Below are positions 53,195-63,656 of a stretch of 64,000 nucleotides of DNA, piece by piece. The notes under the pieces are model-generated. The model was not told the DNA's origin. It ran no database searches and worked only from the letters and a program-made list of their open reading frames with translations. The position numbers were made by a program, and so were the translations under genes. This stretch comes from CAZGCA01 sp964524145 (lineage in GTDB: Bacteria > Hydrogenedentota > CAZGCA01). The stretch lies in assembly GCA_964524145.1 (NCBI GenBank), contig CAZGCA010000021.1, positions 3,485 to 67,484 on the forward strand, read 5' to 3'. Numbering within the stretch: the stretch's first letter is position 1; every line of letters begins with the position of its first letter.

Positions 53195-56100
53195 CTATGT
53201 TGCCATCCCCAGCGCGGCGTTGATAGCAATTTGGACGTCCAGGGCGTTGACGAACCCGTCGCCGTTCACGTCGCAGTCCCAGGGGACGTCTATCCCGAGC
53301 GTGGCGTTGATGACTAACTGCACGTCTATTGCGTCGACTGGTCCGGTGCTGCAGTCAATATTGGGCGACGTACAATCCAAGCAAAAGTGGCCACCGACGC
53401 CGACAATGGGGATAATGGCCGCGCCGTTGGCATCGTAGCACGCGAGATCCTGCAAATCGAGCGACGACCTCCTGCAGCCACCGTCGCTCTCCGCCGCTCT
53501 CAGCGTGATCCGCACAACCTCGCCATCGGCCAAGACAGAGATGTTTCCGCCGACAGTGACATAGTGATGATCGGCATCCATTTGCGAGACTTTCACCGTC
53601 TTCCCTACTGCGTTCGCCTGCGCGCCCGCAACAATGGACTCTACTTTCACCACCTGCGAGTTTATCACGAACGTAAACTCTATCTCGGCAACCTCCGCCT
53701 CAACTGGACCTAGCGTCACTGCGACAGTAACCGCGTCGTTGTCCTGAGTTCTGCCCGAGCCGACTGTCAGGACGGCTTTGGGCTGAGTCTCGGACGACAC
53801 CGTCACCGTGACCCACTGCGACACCGTGGCACCGTCGCTATCCTGTAACACAAACTGCACTTCATCGATGCCTTCCGTACCCCGTACAGGTGTGACGGTC
53901 AGTTCGTCGATAGACGGGTCGATTGTGGCATTGAACAGCGATGTGCTGAGACCGTTGACCGACCATACAAGTCCGCTGTCGCTATCCTCTACATCGTGTT
54001 CGTGCCCCGTCAAGTTGTATGTGAGTTCGGCGTTCGTATCAACCACCAAATCCGGTATTGCGGGATCGATCCACGGGGCGTCGTTCACCGAGTTCACCGT
54101 CACGCTCACTTGCGTGGTGTCCAACAATCCCCCCGGGTCGGTGCAGGTGAAGGTTATCGACTCCGTGCCGTGCCAGTTCGCCACGGCACCGAGCGTTACC
54201 ACATGGGTCGTCGGGTCGATCGATATGGTCACGTTCATTGCGTCCGAGTACGTCCAGCTTAGTTCGGCGTCAGTGTGATCCACGTCAGAGACGTAGTCGT
54301 CAAGGTCAATGCTCGTGTCGGTAGCGTCCTCGTCAAAGCTCACTTCCAGTATGGGAGTACACACCGGTGGATCGTTGACCGACTCGACCGTGACATTGAC
54401 TTGTGTTGTGCACGACAATTCTCCCGGGTCGGTGCAGGTGAACATTATCTCCTCGGGCTCCGCACTATGCCAGTCTGCAACAGCACCGAGAGTCACCACA
54501 TGGGTCGTCGGGTCGATCGATACCGTCAAGTGTGTTGCGCCCGAGTACGTCCAGCTTAATTCGGCGTCAGTGTGGTCCACGTCAGAGACGTGGCCGTCGA
54601 GGTCTATGCTCGTGTCGCTGCTGTCCTCCTCAAAGCTTACATCAGGTATCTCAGTGCATACGGGAGCGACGTTTTCAGGTACCAGTTGGAAACGGACCTC
54701 CTCGACCTCACCGGCTTCTACCTTGACGTTTCCAGTGCTCTGGGGCTCGTACTTTTCGGCCACGATTCCCACCGTATAGGTTTGGGGAGATAATGTCGCA
54801 AACAAATAGTGGCCTCGATTGTTGGATGTCTTGCTCCCAGCCTCTGGCGTCACCGTAATGGTCGCCCCGACAATCGGGGTACCGGAGCGCTTATCGGTCA
54901 CCATGCCGAGGATGCAACCCGACACGACAGGATTGAGGAAATCCGTGCTGAACGTGCGAAACGTATTGCTTGCCGGTTTTGAACCGTACTCGTCCACCGG
55001 CACGACACGCCAGTAGTAGTCGCGCAAATCCTGAATGCCATCGGCCATCGTCGCGACCGCCGCATTACCCAGGAGTCCTTCCTTGACGATCGTGGCTCCT
55101 TCAGGGAACCCGTTGTCCTCCGAGATCTCGAGACGGTACGTTATCGCGTCGCCATCCGGGTCGGTCGTCTCTTCCCAAACGAATACCGGCATGCTGCCGA
55201 GCACCGCGCCGTCGTCGGGATGCACGAGCGTTACGGGATCCGGTGGCTGGCTGGAGCCGACGTAGATGGTTGTCAGAAGGTAGGAACTGGTTTGTTCGGT
55301 GCCGGGCCCCGTTCCGGGGTCCATCAGGTAGTAGAACACCTTGTACGTGCCGGGTTCACTGATTTCCGAAGTTAGGTCTGAGACGAGCCATTTGAATGTC
55401 CCGGTAGCCAAATCGGACTCGGCCTCGTTGTGGAATATGCCGGGCATTTCCACCATCTCTTGAGAGTCCGGGTTGGATGAGTTGATAGGTGTCGACCCCG
55501 AGTAGTCCGGCGTCTTAATCTCGACCCACGCTTTGTAATCTGCCGTCAGAGGTTCCCTGTCCGCGCGCGCCTCCAGATCCACGAGAGGCTCGTCGGCGTC
55601 TATCACTGCTGGCGCAGCCCACAACCAACCTACCGATCCACCTTCATTCTCGCCGAAGCCCAGCACCAACTGGTCGGCACGCTCGCTGGGATCATCAAGC
55701 ACTGGGTGCTGCGGCCGATCCGCGTCCCCGCTGTTGCTCTGCGTCGCAATATACTCAGCAATACTATCCTCTGCCAGTTCAAACGACTCTTCGAGTGTCT
55801 TGCCAGTGCTCGCGTTGCGGAACAACTCGGTGGCGAAGGCTTCGCCCTCGCGTATACCGTCGCTCGGGTCTATCACTCCGCGATGTGACACTTCGTCAGG
55901 GCCGCAGCTCGCAATGATCACACGGCGCTCTCCGGACACCGCCGGAATGAAGCTGCCGGAGCGGCACGCACCGTAGATGAACACCACGTCCTGTTCGGCG
56001 GCTTCCCCACCGACACCCTCAAGCTTGCTCTGCAACTCGTAGAAGTACATGGCAAGCTCCTCCGGCGTGATGTAGTCGTCAGAATCGTCACCATCTGGCG

Positions 56101-59100
56101 TCGAAAACAGATGGAATTTACCTTCGCCGCCATGGTCGAGAAAAATCACATAGAGCGGCGCAGGAGATGCGCATATCTTGTCATAGGCCCACGTCTCTAT
56201 CGCGTTTTGCACGTCTGGCTTTGTCGGGCTTGTATCATGAATATGGATACCCTCCGCTATCGTTTCGCCCCGGCTTAACAACACCTCACGCAGGTAGTAG
56301 ATATCGGTGATGTCAGGGTTCAAGTCGCCATGGAACGCTCGGGCTCTCAGCGTCCTGTAGACATAGTCGGTTGTCTTGCCATGTTCGCGGTGCCCTGCCT
56401 CGTCCTCGGCCTTGCCGAGTACGATGATGGCGTAGCCCGCACTGTCCTTGACTATCAGTCGTGCGGCATCATCATCGTCATAACCGGGCGAGGTGGCTCG
56501 TTTGAAGTTATCATCCTCATCCAAGTTTGCCTGAAACGTCCACGTGCCCTCTATGCTGAAGTCTATCCCGGAGTTAAGGAGGTCAAACTCGGCAACGCCC
56601 ACCTCGCCGCCCGTGGGTGATGTCTCGACCACCGTTGTGGCCTGGAGCGCTTCGCTATCGTCAGCGGTATGACCATCCGGATCCCGCCAGAACAGCTTAA
56701 TAGTCCTTCCTTCCAGAAGGTCGCTCAGGTGACTCGGAATCGGTGCGATGAGCGTCGCCATTGCCGTGAGATCGGTGATTCCTTGCAGACCTGTCGGTAC
56801 CGCGGACGCCGACAGCTCCAGCGTCAACATGGGTCGTGCTTTGTTAACCGTGAATGTGACCTCGTCGCTTGTGGCAGGCCGGTGCGTGTCGTCGCCGGGC
56901 CACGACGCTTTGAGCTTCCACTCGTCCCGCCCTTCCGACGCTTCATCGGGGTAGAACATTGTGCTGTACCGGTCAGTATCCGTCCCGACGGCCGGTGGGA
57001 ACTCCATGTCCCACGCATCTTCTGATGGCGACTCGCTCTCGAAGGATACTACCGCTGCAGCGGTTGGCGGCGGCGTGATTGCGCCTTTGACCGTAATCAA
57101 CCCTCCCAACCTCACCGTGTTAGGTCCGTCGAATGTGAGAGATATGGACGAGTCTATGATGCCGTGCGAGAGAATCGTGCACTCGTCCGAGGGGGGGGTC
57201 AATCCGCCGGGACCATCGTCATCATTTGACGTCACGGTGCAGCGCCAGGTGTCGTCTGGAAGTGTGTCCTCATTGTTTATCTGGCTATAGAGATTCTCTA
57301 CCATGACAGTCCCCGTCCAGGCAGTCCACCCAGTACCGCGATCGTATTCCCAATCGAACGTATAGGTTATCGCATCGCCGTCGTCATCACTGCACTCAAC
57401 TACCTGGCACACCAGGTTCTGCTTGTCAGGCCACTCCGGTGGCAAAGTAATCTCCGGCGGTTCAGGTGGCGTGTTGATCACCGTCGTGGAATCCTCGACC
57501 GGCAGATGCGAATGCCCTATCCCGTCCTCGCAGACAACGGAACAAGTCCATGTCTCGTGCTTGCTCGTGAACGACGAGTCAAGCGTGTCCGAGGTGGCCT
57601 CCGTGCAAGGATTCTCAACAGTCCGTGTACCGTTAGACCAAGTGTAGCAGTAGTACGCCGTAAGGTCGTTGTAGACCGTGCTTTGCTCGGTTACCTCGCA
57701 CTTGAGATGGTCGGTGGTTGTGGGGCTGTCTGGTGTTACCTGGACGCCTGGCATCGTTGGCGGCAGGTAGGCCGAAGTGCGGAAGTCGGCAGCAGCGGGC
57801 ATCGGCCACTGCGGGCTGTACCACGGGCTGTGGATCTCATGCGGGCTTTGAGCCGGATGGTACAGCAGCCGCATCCTCCAACGGTACCCGTTAGCCAAGC
57901 CAAGTACCGAAACGAATTCGTCCAATTCGACCCCCGCCGTGTCCGTGTCGGCCCAGTCCGTGCTCATGCCTGTATCGGTACCATCAAATGGTGTCCCGTA
58001 GGGCTTGACTTCCCATTCAAGCTTGACGTCCGTCCGGCCCATCGGCGTTCTGCCGAGCATCTTTAATCTCACGGCTTCTGCACCCGTCATGCAACCCGCG
58101 CCCACCGGGGCAGTGCCATCCGCACGCGCCTGACGTGGAATGAAGGTCATCCCACCACCATTGCCGTAGTAGACAGAAGCCCGACCGACATCCTCTTCGC
58201 CGTTGTCGTTCCTTGGGTCTCCCACAATAATGTCAGCATACCCATCGCCGTTTACATCTCCCGCACCGGATACTGAATAGCCAAAGTCGGCCCAGTTTTG
58301 GTCACTTTCGTCCGTCCACTGCGGCATGGTCGACAAGCCTGCGGCAGAACCGACGTACACATACGCCAGCCCTTCCGCCTGGTCGCCGTTGTCGTATTCA
58401 TACGCCCCGACGATAACGTCGGCAAACCCATCGCCATTCACATCACCCGCACCCGATACCGAATGGCCGAATAAAGCGTCCGCCTGATCGCAGTCAGCGG
58501 CCCAGTCAGCGTTGGCCGGGGACCCGGTGGGACGTGTGGCGTCGGCGTCCAGACCCGTCGAAGAACCGTGGTACACAAAGGCCGCACCTTCGTCTCTTTC
58601 CCCATTGTCGTAGTCCAGAGCCCCTATGACAACGTCGGCGTAGCCGTCGCCGTTCACATCGCCTGCGCCCGATACGGAGCCGCCGAACTGGGCCTCCTGC
58701 TGGTCGCCCTCAGCAGTCCATGCTGGTGTTTCGGATACACCCAATGGCGAACCGTGGTACACAAAGGCCGCACCTTCGTCCGTTTCCCCATTGTCGTAGT
58801 CCAGTGCCCCTATGACAACGTCGGCGTAGCCGTCTCCGTTTACGTCACCCGCACCCGATACGCAGGCTCCAAAGCACGAACCCGACTGGCCACCTTCCAG
58901 AGTCGAAGGCTCCGGGTCCGTCCTAGATACTCCGTCAGCCGAGCCATAGTAGACGTGTACCCGGTCTGTCCTGTATTCGCCAATGACGACATCGGCATAC
59001 CCGTCACCATTCACATCTCCAGCACCCGAAACCGAATAACCAAAGTATGCGTGATCTGCGCTCCCGTCCTCAATCCAAGGATCAGCGCTCGACACTCCGC

Positions 59101-61585
59101 CAGGCGAACCATTGTAGACATACACGCGGCCCTCGTTTGAGCCGATGCAATCGTATTTGTACGCGCACACAATAACGTCGGCATAGCCATCGCCGTTCAC
59201 ATCGCCCGCCCCCGATACAGAACTGCCCAAGAAGGCGTTCTCCTGGTTGCTCTCCACGCTCCAGTCTGGCGTGGTTGGGAAGCCCGACTCCGAACCGTGG
59301 TACACAAACACCGCCCCTTCATCCGCTTCGCCGTTGCTGTAGTACTTTGCACCAACGATGGCGTCGGCGTAGCCGTCGCCGTTCACATCGCCTGCTCCCG
59401 ATACCGACCACCCAAAAAAGGCGTGCGCCCGGTCGCTCTCCCCAAACCAAGATGCCTCGGTTGAGAGACCGGAGCCTGAACCGCAAAAAACACGGGCACG
59501 ACCCTCATTTGACTCGCCGTTATCATCCGTCGGAGCGCCAATAATGACATCGGCGTAACCGTCTCCGTTTACGTCACCCGCGCCAGACACAGACCAAGCG
59601 AACCACGGTGCTTGGGGTTGGTTGCCCTCGGCCATCCAGTCCGCGTTGGCCAGAGTGCCGTTAGGGCGTGTGTGGTGGGCGTCAAGCCCCGTCGATGATC
59701 CGTGGTAGACAAACGCCCCTCCTTCCTCGTACTGGCCGTTCTCGTAGTATGGTGCCCCAACGATCACGTCAGCATACCCGTCGCCATTTACATCGCCCGC
59801 ACCGGACACGGAGTGGCCGAAGTCAGCCCCTGTTTGGTCACTCTCGGCGGTCCAATCCGCATTGGCCGGAGTACCCAGAGGCCGTGTCCCATTAGCATCC
59901 AGGCCTGTCGATGAACCATAGTACACAAAGACCTCGCCATCATCATACCTGTAAGCTCCGATAATGACATCGGCGTACCCGTCACCATCGACGTCCCCTG
60001 CATCGGACACGGAATGCCCAAATGACGCGTTGGCCTGATCGCTCTCGCTTGTCCAGTCTGGACTACTAGAAAGACCGGATTCGCGACCGTGGTAAACATA
60101 CACCAGGCTCGCGTCGTTGGTGCCGAAATAGACCGCCGGTGCCCCAATAATGACATCGCTGTAGCCGTCTCCGTTGACATCGCCCGCACAAGATACTGAA
60201 TAGCCGAAGCACGCATACTGCTCGTTGCCCTCGTCGGTCCACACCGGGGTCGTCAATAGGCCGGATTCGGAGCCGAGGTAAACATACGCGGCCCCTTCCA
60301 TAGTCGAAGGGTTCTTGTACTGCGGTGCGCCAATGATGACGTCTGCGTAACCGTCGCCGTTCACGTCGCCCGCACCCGAAACGCAATGACCGAAAAATGC
60401 CCCTGCTTGTTCGCCCTCCTCCGTCCACACCGGCGCCTCAGTAAGACCCGAAGCCGAACCGTGGTAAACAAGCGCCCGTCCCTCGTAGGTCTGTCCATTG
60501 TCATAACGCTGTTCCCCAACAATGACATCACCGTAACCATCTCCGTTGACGTCACCTGCACCCGATACCGACCAGCCAAAGTAGCCGTCTTGCTGTTCGC
60601 CTTCAACCGTCCACGCGGGTTCAAGAGACAAGCCCGAGGCCGAGCCACTGTAGACGTACGCGCGGCCTTCGTTGCCCAGCGATATGTCATATTCGTAGGC
60701 CCCAACAATGACGTCCGCATAGCCGTCTCCGTCTATGTCACCAGCACCCGACACAGACCAGCCGAAAAGGGCATGATCGTCGTCGCTCTCAGCGGTCCAG
60801 GAAGGTGTGGTCAAGAGCGGATCGATGGTGATGGGGTACGCCGCTTGGGCGTCGTCCACGACAAGACGGACCGTGTTCTTGGCTACAAGCATCTTGGCGG
60901 GCAAGGACTTCCCCGTAGCGTCACACGACACAAGGTCACCGTACCGCAACACCTCGACATTGTTCTTGTCCAGGAAACGAATGAACTCGCCGGACCTGTC
61001 AATCACCCCCCTCAGACCACCCTCTACACGCCCCTCAATGACGAGTTCGCCAGTTCCCACGGGTCGCGTGCTTACTGTGAATCCCTGCTCGACGCCTTCT
61101 TCCGTGTTCTCGTACCATTCCGTGATACCGGACCGGTCGTACTCGACGCGGGTGTTCTCGTGTGTGGGCTCCACATCACCAACGGGGATCGAGCCGTCGT
61201 TCCGTCCGTACCCCGATAGTTCCCATCTCCACTCCCACGCAGCAGGATCGCCCGTTCGCTGAAGCACCTGCACGCTGTCCTTGCGGAAGTAGGCCCGCAG
61301 GTTTTGCGCACGGTTCACCGCGTGGAGCCCGCCGGGGTGGTCTTCGATGACGGACTTCTCCTGCCGTGAGATCTCGTACTCGGTTCTCCGGATGTTCTCC
61401 TGTACCTCGGCCCACCACGAGGTTTGTTTCAGATCTTCCTCGCCCATCTCCCCTGTTACCGGAACAGTCGCCGGGCGCACTTCGTGCAGGCTTGAGCCAG
61501 GATGTCGACCCTCCCGCAAGACAACTCCAGACACGACAACGGGCAACAGGATGGCGATAGCTATCAAGCAGCTTTGTCTCTTCAT
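53195..61585 (-). CDS. Giant exported FG-GAP / C13-peptidase / cohesin-dockerin protein (2796 aa)
   Basis: Signal peptide (IAIAILLPVVVSG), about 230 residues of unclear fold, then 14 tandem FG-GAP (integrin-propeller type) repeats of about 63 residues (260-1145; VSGAGDVNGDGYADVIVG), enough for two seven-bladed propellers. Ig/FN3-like stretches follow, then a clan CD (C13/caspase-like) peptidase domain (about 1711-1978) with His1818 in LDHGGEG and Cys1874 in YGACRSGS. After this come an FN3-like domain (about 2108-2208), a carboxypeptidase-regulatory-like domain (about 2225-2300), two or three cadherin-like repeats (to 2600), a cohesin-like domain (about 2600-2735) and a dockerin pair of loops at the C-terminus (DVNGDGFVNALDVQ). 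A cell-surface adhesin-protease is likely; calcium-binding is expected. Strong promoter at 61645-61673. Confidence 0.9.
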   Translation of the reverse strand: MKRQSCLIAIAILLPVVVSGVVLREGRHPGSSLHEVRPATVPVTGEMGEEDLKQTSWWAEVQENIRRTEYEISRQEKSVIEDHPGGLHAVNRAQNLRAYFRKDSVQVLQRTGDPAAWEWRWELSGYGRNDGSIPVGDVEPTHENTRVEYDRSGITEWYENTEEGVEQGFTVSTRPVGTGELVIEGRVEGGLRGVIDRSGEFIRFLDKNNVEVLRYGDLVSCDATGKSLPAKMLVAKNTVRLVVDDAQAAYPITIDPLLTTPSWTAESDDDHALFGWSVSGAGDIDGDGYADVIVGAYEYDISLGNEGRAYVYSGSASGLSLEPAWTVEGEQQDGYFGWSVSGAGDVNGDGYGDVIVGEQRYDNGQTYEGRALVYHGSASGLTEAPVWTEEGEQAGAFFGHCVSGAGDVNGDGYADVIIGAPQYKNPSTMEGAAYVYLGSESGLLTTPVWTDEGNEQYACFGYSVSCAGDVNGDGYSDVIIGAPAVYFGTNDASLVYVYHGRESGLSSSPDWTSESDQANASFGHSVSDAGDVDGDGYADVIIGAYRYDDGEVFVYYGSSTGLDANGTRPLGTPANADWTAESDQTGADFGHSVSGAGDVNGDGYADVIVGAPYYENGQYEEGGAFVYHGSSTGLDAHHTRPNGTLANADWMAEGNQPQAPWFAWSVSGAGDVNGDGYADVIIGAPTDDNGESNEGRARVFCGSGSGLSTEASWFGESDRAHAFFGWSVSGAGDVNGDGYADAIVGAKYYSNGEADEGAVFVYHGSESGFPTTPDWSVESNQENAFLGSSVSGAGDVNGDGYADVIVCAYKYDCIGSNEGRVYVYNGSPGGVSSADPWIEDGSADHAYFGYSVSGAGDVNGDGYADVVIGEYRTDRVHVYYGSADGVSRTDPEPSTLEGGQSGSCFGACVSGAGDVNGDGYADVVIGALDYDNGETDEGAAFVYHGSPLGVSETPAWTAEGDQQEAQFGGSVSGAGDVNGDGYADVVIGALDYDNGERDEGAAFVYHGSSTGLDADATRPTGSPANADWAADCDQADALFGHSVSGAGDVNGDGFADVIVGAYEYDNGDQAEGLAYVYVGSAAGLSTMPQWTDESDQNWADFGYSVSGAGDVNGDGYADIIVGDPRNDNGEEDVGRASVYYGNGGGMTFIPRQARADGTAPVGAGCMTGAEAVRLKMLGRTPMGRTDVKLEWEVKPYGTPFDGTDTGMSTDWADTDTAGVELDEFVSVLGLANGYRWRMRLLYHPAQSPHEIHSPWYSPQWPMPAAADFRTSAYLPPTMPGVQVTPDSPTTTDHLKCEVTEQSTVYNDLTAYYCYTWSNGTRTVENPCTEATSDTLDSSFTSKHETWTCSVVCEDGIGHSHLPVEDSTTVINTPPEPPEITLPPEWPDKQNLVCQVVECSDDDGDAITYTFDWEYDRGTGWTAWTGTVMVENLYSQINNEDTLPDDTWRCTVTSNDDDGPGGLTPPSDECTILSHGIIDSSISLTFDGPNTVRLGGLITVKGAITPPPTAAAVVSFESESPSEDAWDMEFPPAVGTDTDRYSTMFYPDEASEGRDEWKLKASWPGDDTHRPATSDEVTFTVNKARPMLTLELSASAVPTGLQGITDLTAMATLIAPIPSHLSDLLEGRTIKLFWRDPDGHTADDSEALQATTVVETSPTGGEVGVAEFDLLNSGIDFSIEGTWTFQANLDEDDNFKRATSPGYDDDDAARLIVKDSAGYAIIVLGKAEDEAGHREHGKTTDYVYRTLRARAFHGDLNPDITDIYYLREVLLSRGETIAEGIHIHDTSPTKPDVQNAIETWAYDKICASPAPLYVIFLDHGGEGKFHLFSTPDGDDSDDYITPEELAMYFYELQSKLEGVGGEAAEQDVVFIYGACRSGSFIPAVSGERRVIIASCGPDEVSHRGVIDPSDGIREGEAFATELFRNASTGKTLEESFELAEDSIAEYIATQSNSGDADRPQHPVLDDPSERADQLVLGFGENEGGSVGWLWAAPAVIDADEPLVDLEARADREPLTADYKAWVEIKTPDYSGSTPINSSNPDSQEMVEMPGIFHNEAESDLATGTFKWLVSDLTSEISEPGTYKVFYYLMDPGTGPGTEQTSSYLLTTIYVGSSQPPDPVTLVHPDDGAVLGSMPVFVWEETTDPDGDAITYRLEISEDNGFPEGATIVKEGLLGNAAVATMADGIQDLRDYYWRVVPVDEYGSKPASNTFRTFSTDFLNPVVSGCILGMVTDKRSGTPIVGATITVTPEAGSKTSNNRGHYLFATLSPQTYTVGIVAEKYEPQSTGNVKVEAGEVEEVRFQLVPENVAPVCTEIPDVSFEEDSSDTSIDLDGHVSDVDHTDAELSWTYSGATHLTVSIDPTTHVVTLGAVADWHSAEPEEIMFTCTDPGELSCTTQVNVTVESVNDPPVCTPILEVSFDEDATDTSIDLDDYVSDVDHTDAELSWTYSDAMNVTISIDPTTHVVTLGAVANWHGTESITFTCTDPGGLLDTTQVSVTVNSVNDAPWIDPAIPDLVVDTNAELTYNLTGHEHDVEDSDSGLVWSVNGLSTSLFNATIDPSIDELTVTPVRGTEGIDEVQFVLQDSDGATVSQWVTVTVSSETQPKAVLTVGSGRTQDNDAVTVAVTLGPVEAEVAEIEFTFVINSQVVKVESIVAGAQANAVGKTVKVSQMDADHHYVTVGGNISVLADGEVVRITLRAAESDGGCRRSSLDLQDLACYDANGAAIIPIVGVGGHFCLDCTSPNIDCSTGPVDAIDVQLVINATLGIDVPWDCDVNGDGFVNALDVQIAINAALGMAT
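58150..60805 (-). repeat. Fourteen tandem FG-GAP coding repeats
   Basis: About 190-bp units, the most regular part of the giant gene. DNA identity between units is high around the GDVNGDGYADV codons and low elsewhere. Units 6, 7 and 13 share the longer insert TGLDA...PxxTxxNADW, which suggests recent internal duplication. Confidence 0.85.
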
Positions 61586-61602
61586 AACAGTACCCTCCGC
61601 TC

Positions 61603-61617
61603 CCCGATAGTATCGGG
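61603..61617 (-). promoter_or_regulatory. Palindrome in the leader of the giant gene
   Basis: CCCGATA-g-TATCGGG, 7-bp arms, within the predicted 5' leader and 18 nt before the start codon, overlapping the approach to the ribosome-binding site. Could be an operator or a translation-limiting hairpin. Confidence 0.4.
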
Positions 61618-61644
61618 ATCCTCCACTGGCTTTAGATAATCAAG

Positions 61645-61673
61645 ATGATAACGGAAAAAGGCCCCTGCGTCAA
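61645..61673 (-). promoter_or_regulatory. Sigma70-type promoter for the giant protein gene
   Basis: Minus strand TTGACG (61673-61668), 17-nt spacer, TATCAT (61650-61645), leader of about 50 nt. Confidence 0.65.
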
Positions 61674-61973
61674 GCGAAGAATTCATTTCAACTTGGGTAT
61701 CGACAACTCTCTCTGCATTTCGTCATTTGATAAGAAAATAGGGGGATGCGCGGCGACCTTATTCCTTTGGTTCTTTCTGGTATCGATAGGTGTAACCAGC
61801 CCAGACGAGTTGTCGTATTCGTTCCGCTCTTATTGATTCCCTTCTGCTCATCCAAGTAGTAGATGTCTTGCTTGACACCTCGTTTCTTTGCAGGCATGCG
61901 ACTTATAGAGTAGATCTTCCGGTCGGAGTATCTACAGATAGGGGGGTGCCATGAAATAACGAGACGGTCCGGG
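61674..61973. other. Intergenic region without recognised gene
   Basis: Lower in GC than its flanks. Short open frames on both strands (a 69-codon minus-strand one starting MPAKKRGVKQD is the best looking) match no family I know and lack good ribosome-binding sites. No RNA or repeat seen. Confidence 0.45.
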
Positions 61974-63563
61974 TCAAGGAGCGGGTTGTGAGCGTCGTTC
62001 AGTCCACTTTTGGCGAATAACGATGAAGAAGTATTTCACGTCGCGCAGCACCTTTGCGAAACGGCGATGCCTCCTGACGCGAAACAGCAGGTAGATGCCG
62101 AAGTACAACTTTTGCAGGGGGGAGTTGATCGTCACCTGGTGGAAGTTGTAATTGTCGATCGGCAGCAGCCTCATTATCCTGGTGATCATGCGAATGTGTC
62201 TGGCGAAAAACGCGCTCCTTGCCAACCGCATAAGGAACTGCTTGGACGCCCATTTCTTCTTTGCCAGAAAGTAAAGGGCATCCCAACGCAGTTCTTCGTC
62301 TGTAAGCGTTAGTCGTAGGCTCTCGAACCGAACCTCAAAGCCCGTCTGCCTTCGGTGTTCGACCTCGTCCGGAGTGATAACGCCTTCCGCAAGTGCCCGC
62401 TGCGTGAGGGCCGTCTCCGGAAAATGCTGAAGGCAAAAGACCTCCATCTGGTAGGGGCGAGGCAGTGATGCGAGCAGATCCAGTGTGGCCATTCGGTCCT
62501 CGTCCGTCTCGTAGGGGACTCGGACGATAAGGTCGATGCAAAGCAGCACTTGGGCGTCGTGTATTATGTTGGCGGCCCGTAAGATCTGTTCATTGGGCGT
62601 TCGCCGGTTGAAGTACTCGCTGCGAAGACGTTCTGAGCCCGACTGTACGCCCATCACTGTGTAGATAAGGCCGCACGAATGTAGCGTTTCGATCATCTTC
62701 TCTTTGACAAGGTTTGGATGGCTGTATGCGAACATGAACAGTCCGACATGTTCGCGCCATTTCTCCGCGAATTCTTCGATCCATTTCTCGTTATACATGA
62801 ACGAATCATCGACGATTGCCACATGATTCAGATTCACGTAGCGCTGCTTTGCAAGCACCAGTTCCTCGATAACGCTGTCAACGCTCCGACGACGCACGTA
62901 CGGACCTTTGCCCCGGTACGCTTCCCGAAGAACGCCGTTGCAGCAGTACGTGCAACTGTGCAAACACCCGCGTGACGTCATTATCGGGTAGCCTACCATT
63001 GTTCGCTCGTTCTCGAACCTGTCAAGAACCCGTCCATGATCGATATAAATCTTGTTCTCGCCCCTGAAATCCGGAAACGGTAACGAGTCGAGGTCACGAA
63101 CCAGCGGGCGCAAATCGTTGCTGATGATTTCACCGTTTCGACGCACCCATATGTTGGGTATCGCCGATGTATCGCCACCGGACTCAATGGCAGTGACATA
63201 GTCGAGAATGGCCTCATCGCCCTCGCCCACGCACACGGCATCGGCATGTGCAAGACACTCTGCGGGAAGCAGCGTGGGGTGTATGCCGCCCCAAAGCACT
63301 TTTGCTCTGGTCTGCTCGCGTACAATGGCTGAAAGGTCAACTGCTTCCTTGTAGAGCGTGGACATGACGCTGAACCCGACAACGTCTGGATCCAGGTCGG
63401 TCACTACGTCTGAGAATTTCTGAAGGTCTCTGGGAGCAGCACGGCCCATCGTGGCCTTGAAGTAGATGACGTACGCTTCGTGTCCCGCCTGGCACAACAC
63501 CGAGTAGAGGTACGGCACACTGAGTGACCGCAGACTATGTTGTGCGACCAAGATTACTCTCAT
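61974..63563 (-). CDS. B12-binding radical SAM protein (529 aa)
   Basis: Cobalamin-binding-like N-terminal domain (about 1-140; LDPDVVGFSVMST, VLWGGIHPTLLP) followed by a radical SAM barrel with the 4Fe-4S motif CLHSCTYC (near residue 203-210), DDSFMYNEKW and GVQSGSERL. C-terminal 150 residues are basic and helical. The class includes methylases and ring-forming enzymes for lipids, cofactors and natural products; the reaction cannot be read. It is not of the anaerobic sulfatase-maturase type, which lacks a B12 domain and carries extra Cys clusters. Single gene, no close neighbours; no convincing promoter. Confidence 0.88.
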   Translation of the reverse strand: MRVILVAQHSLRSLSVPYLYSVLCQAGHEAYVIYFKATMGRAAPRDLQKFSDVVTDLDPDVVGFSVMSTLYKEAVDLSAIVREQTRAKVLWGGIHPTLLPAECLAHADAVCVGEGDEAILDYVTAIESGGDTSAIPNIWVRRNGEIISNDLRPLVRDLDSLPFPDFRGENKIYIDHGRVLDRFENERTMVGYPIMTSRGCLHSCTYCCNGVLREAYRGKGPYVRRRSVDSVIEELVLAKQRYVNLNHVAIVDDSFMYNEKWIEEFAEKWREHVGLFMFAYSHPNLVKEKMIETLHSCGLIYTVMGVQSGSERLRSEYFNRRTPNEQILRAANIIHDAQVLLCIDLIVRVPYETDEDRMATLDLLASLPRPYQMEVFCLQHFPETALTQRALAEGVITPDEVEHRRQTGFEVRFESLRLTLTDEELRWDALYFLAKKKWASKQFLMRLARSAFFARHIRMITRIMRLLPIDNYNFHQVTINSPLQKLYFGIYLLFRVRRHRRFAKVLRDVKYFFIVIRQKWTERRSQPAP

Positions 63564-63656
63564 AAGAACAGAGAAACGTCAAGCGCCCTTCAACATTGGA
63601 CCAGGATAGCCGTTTGCCCGCTGTACAGTCGCTCTGGCAGTCAAAGTTTGGTGATG

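Noticed and set aside
58250..60800. Regular about 190-bp repeats considered as a CRISPR or satellite array
   Set aside because: Units are in-frame FG-GAP protein repeats with variable DNA between conserved codons; no spacers.
61974..63563. Radical SAM protein considered as the anaerobic sulfatase maturase
   Set aside because: It has a B12-binding N-terminal domain and lacks the additional cysteine clusters of anSME.
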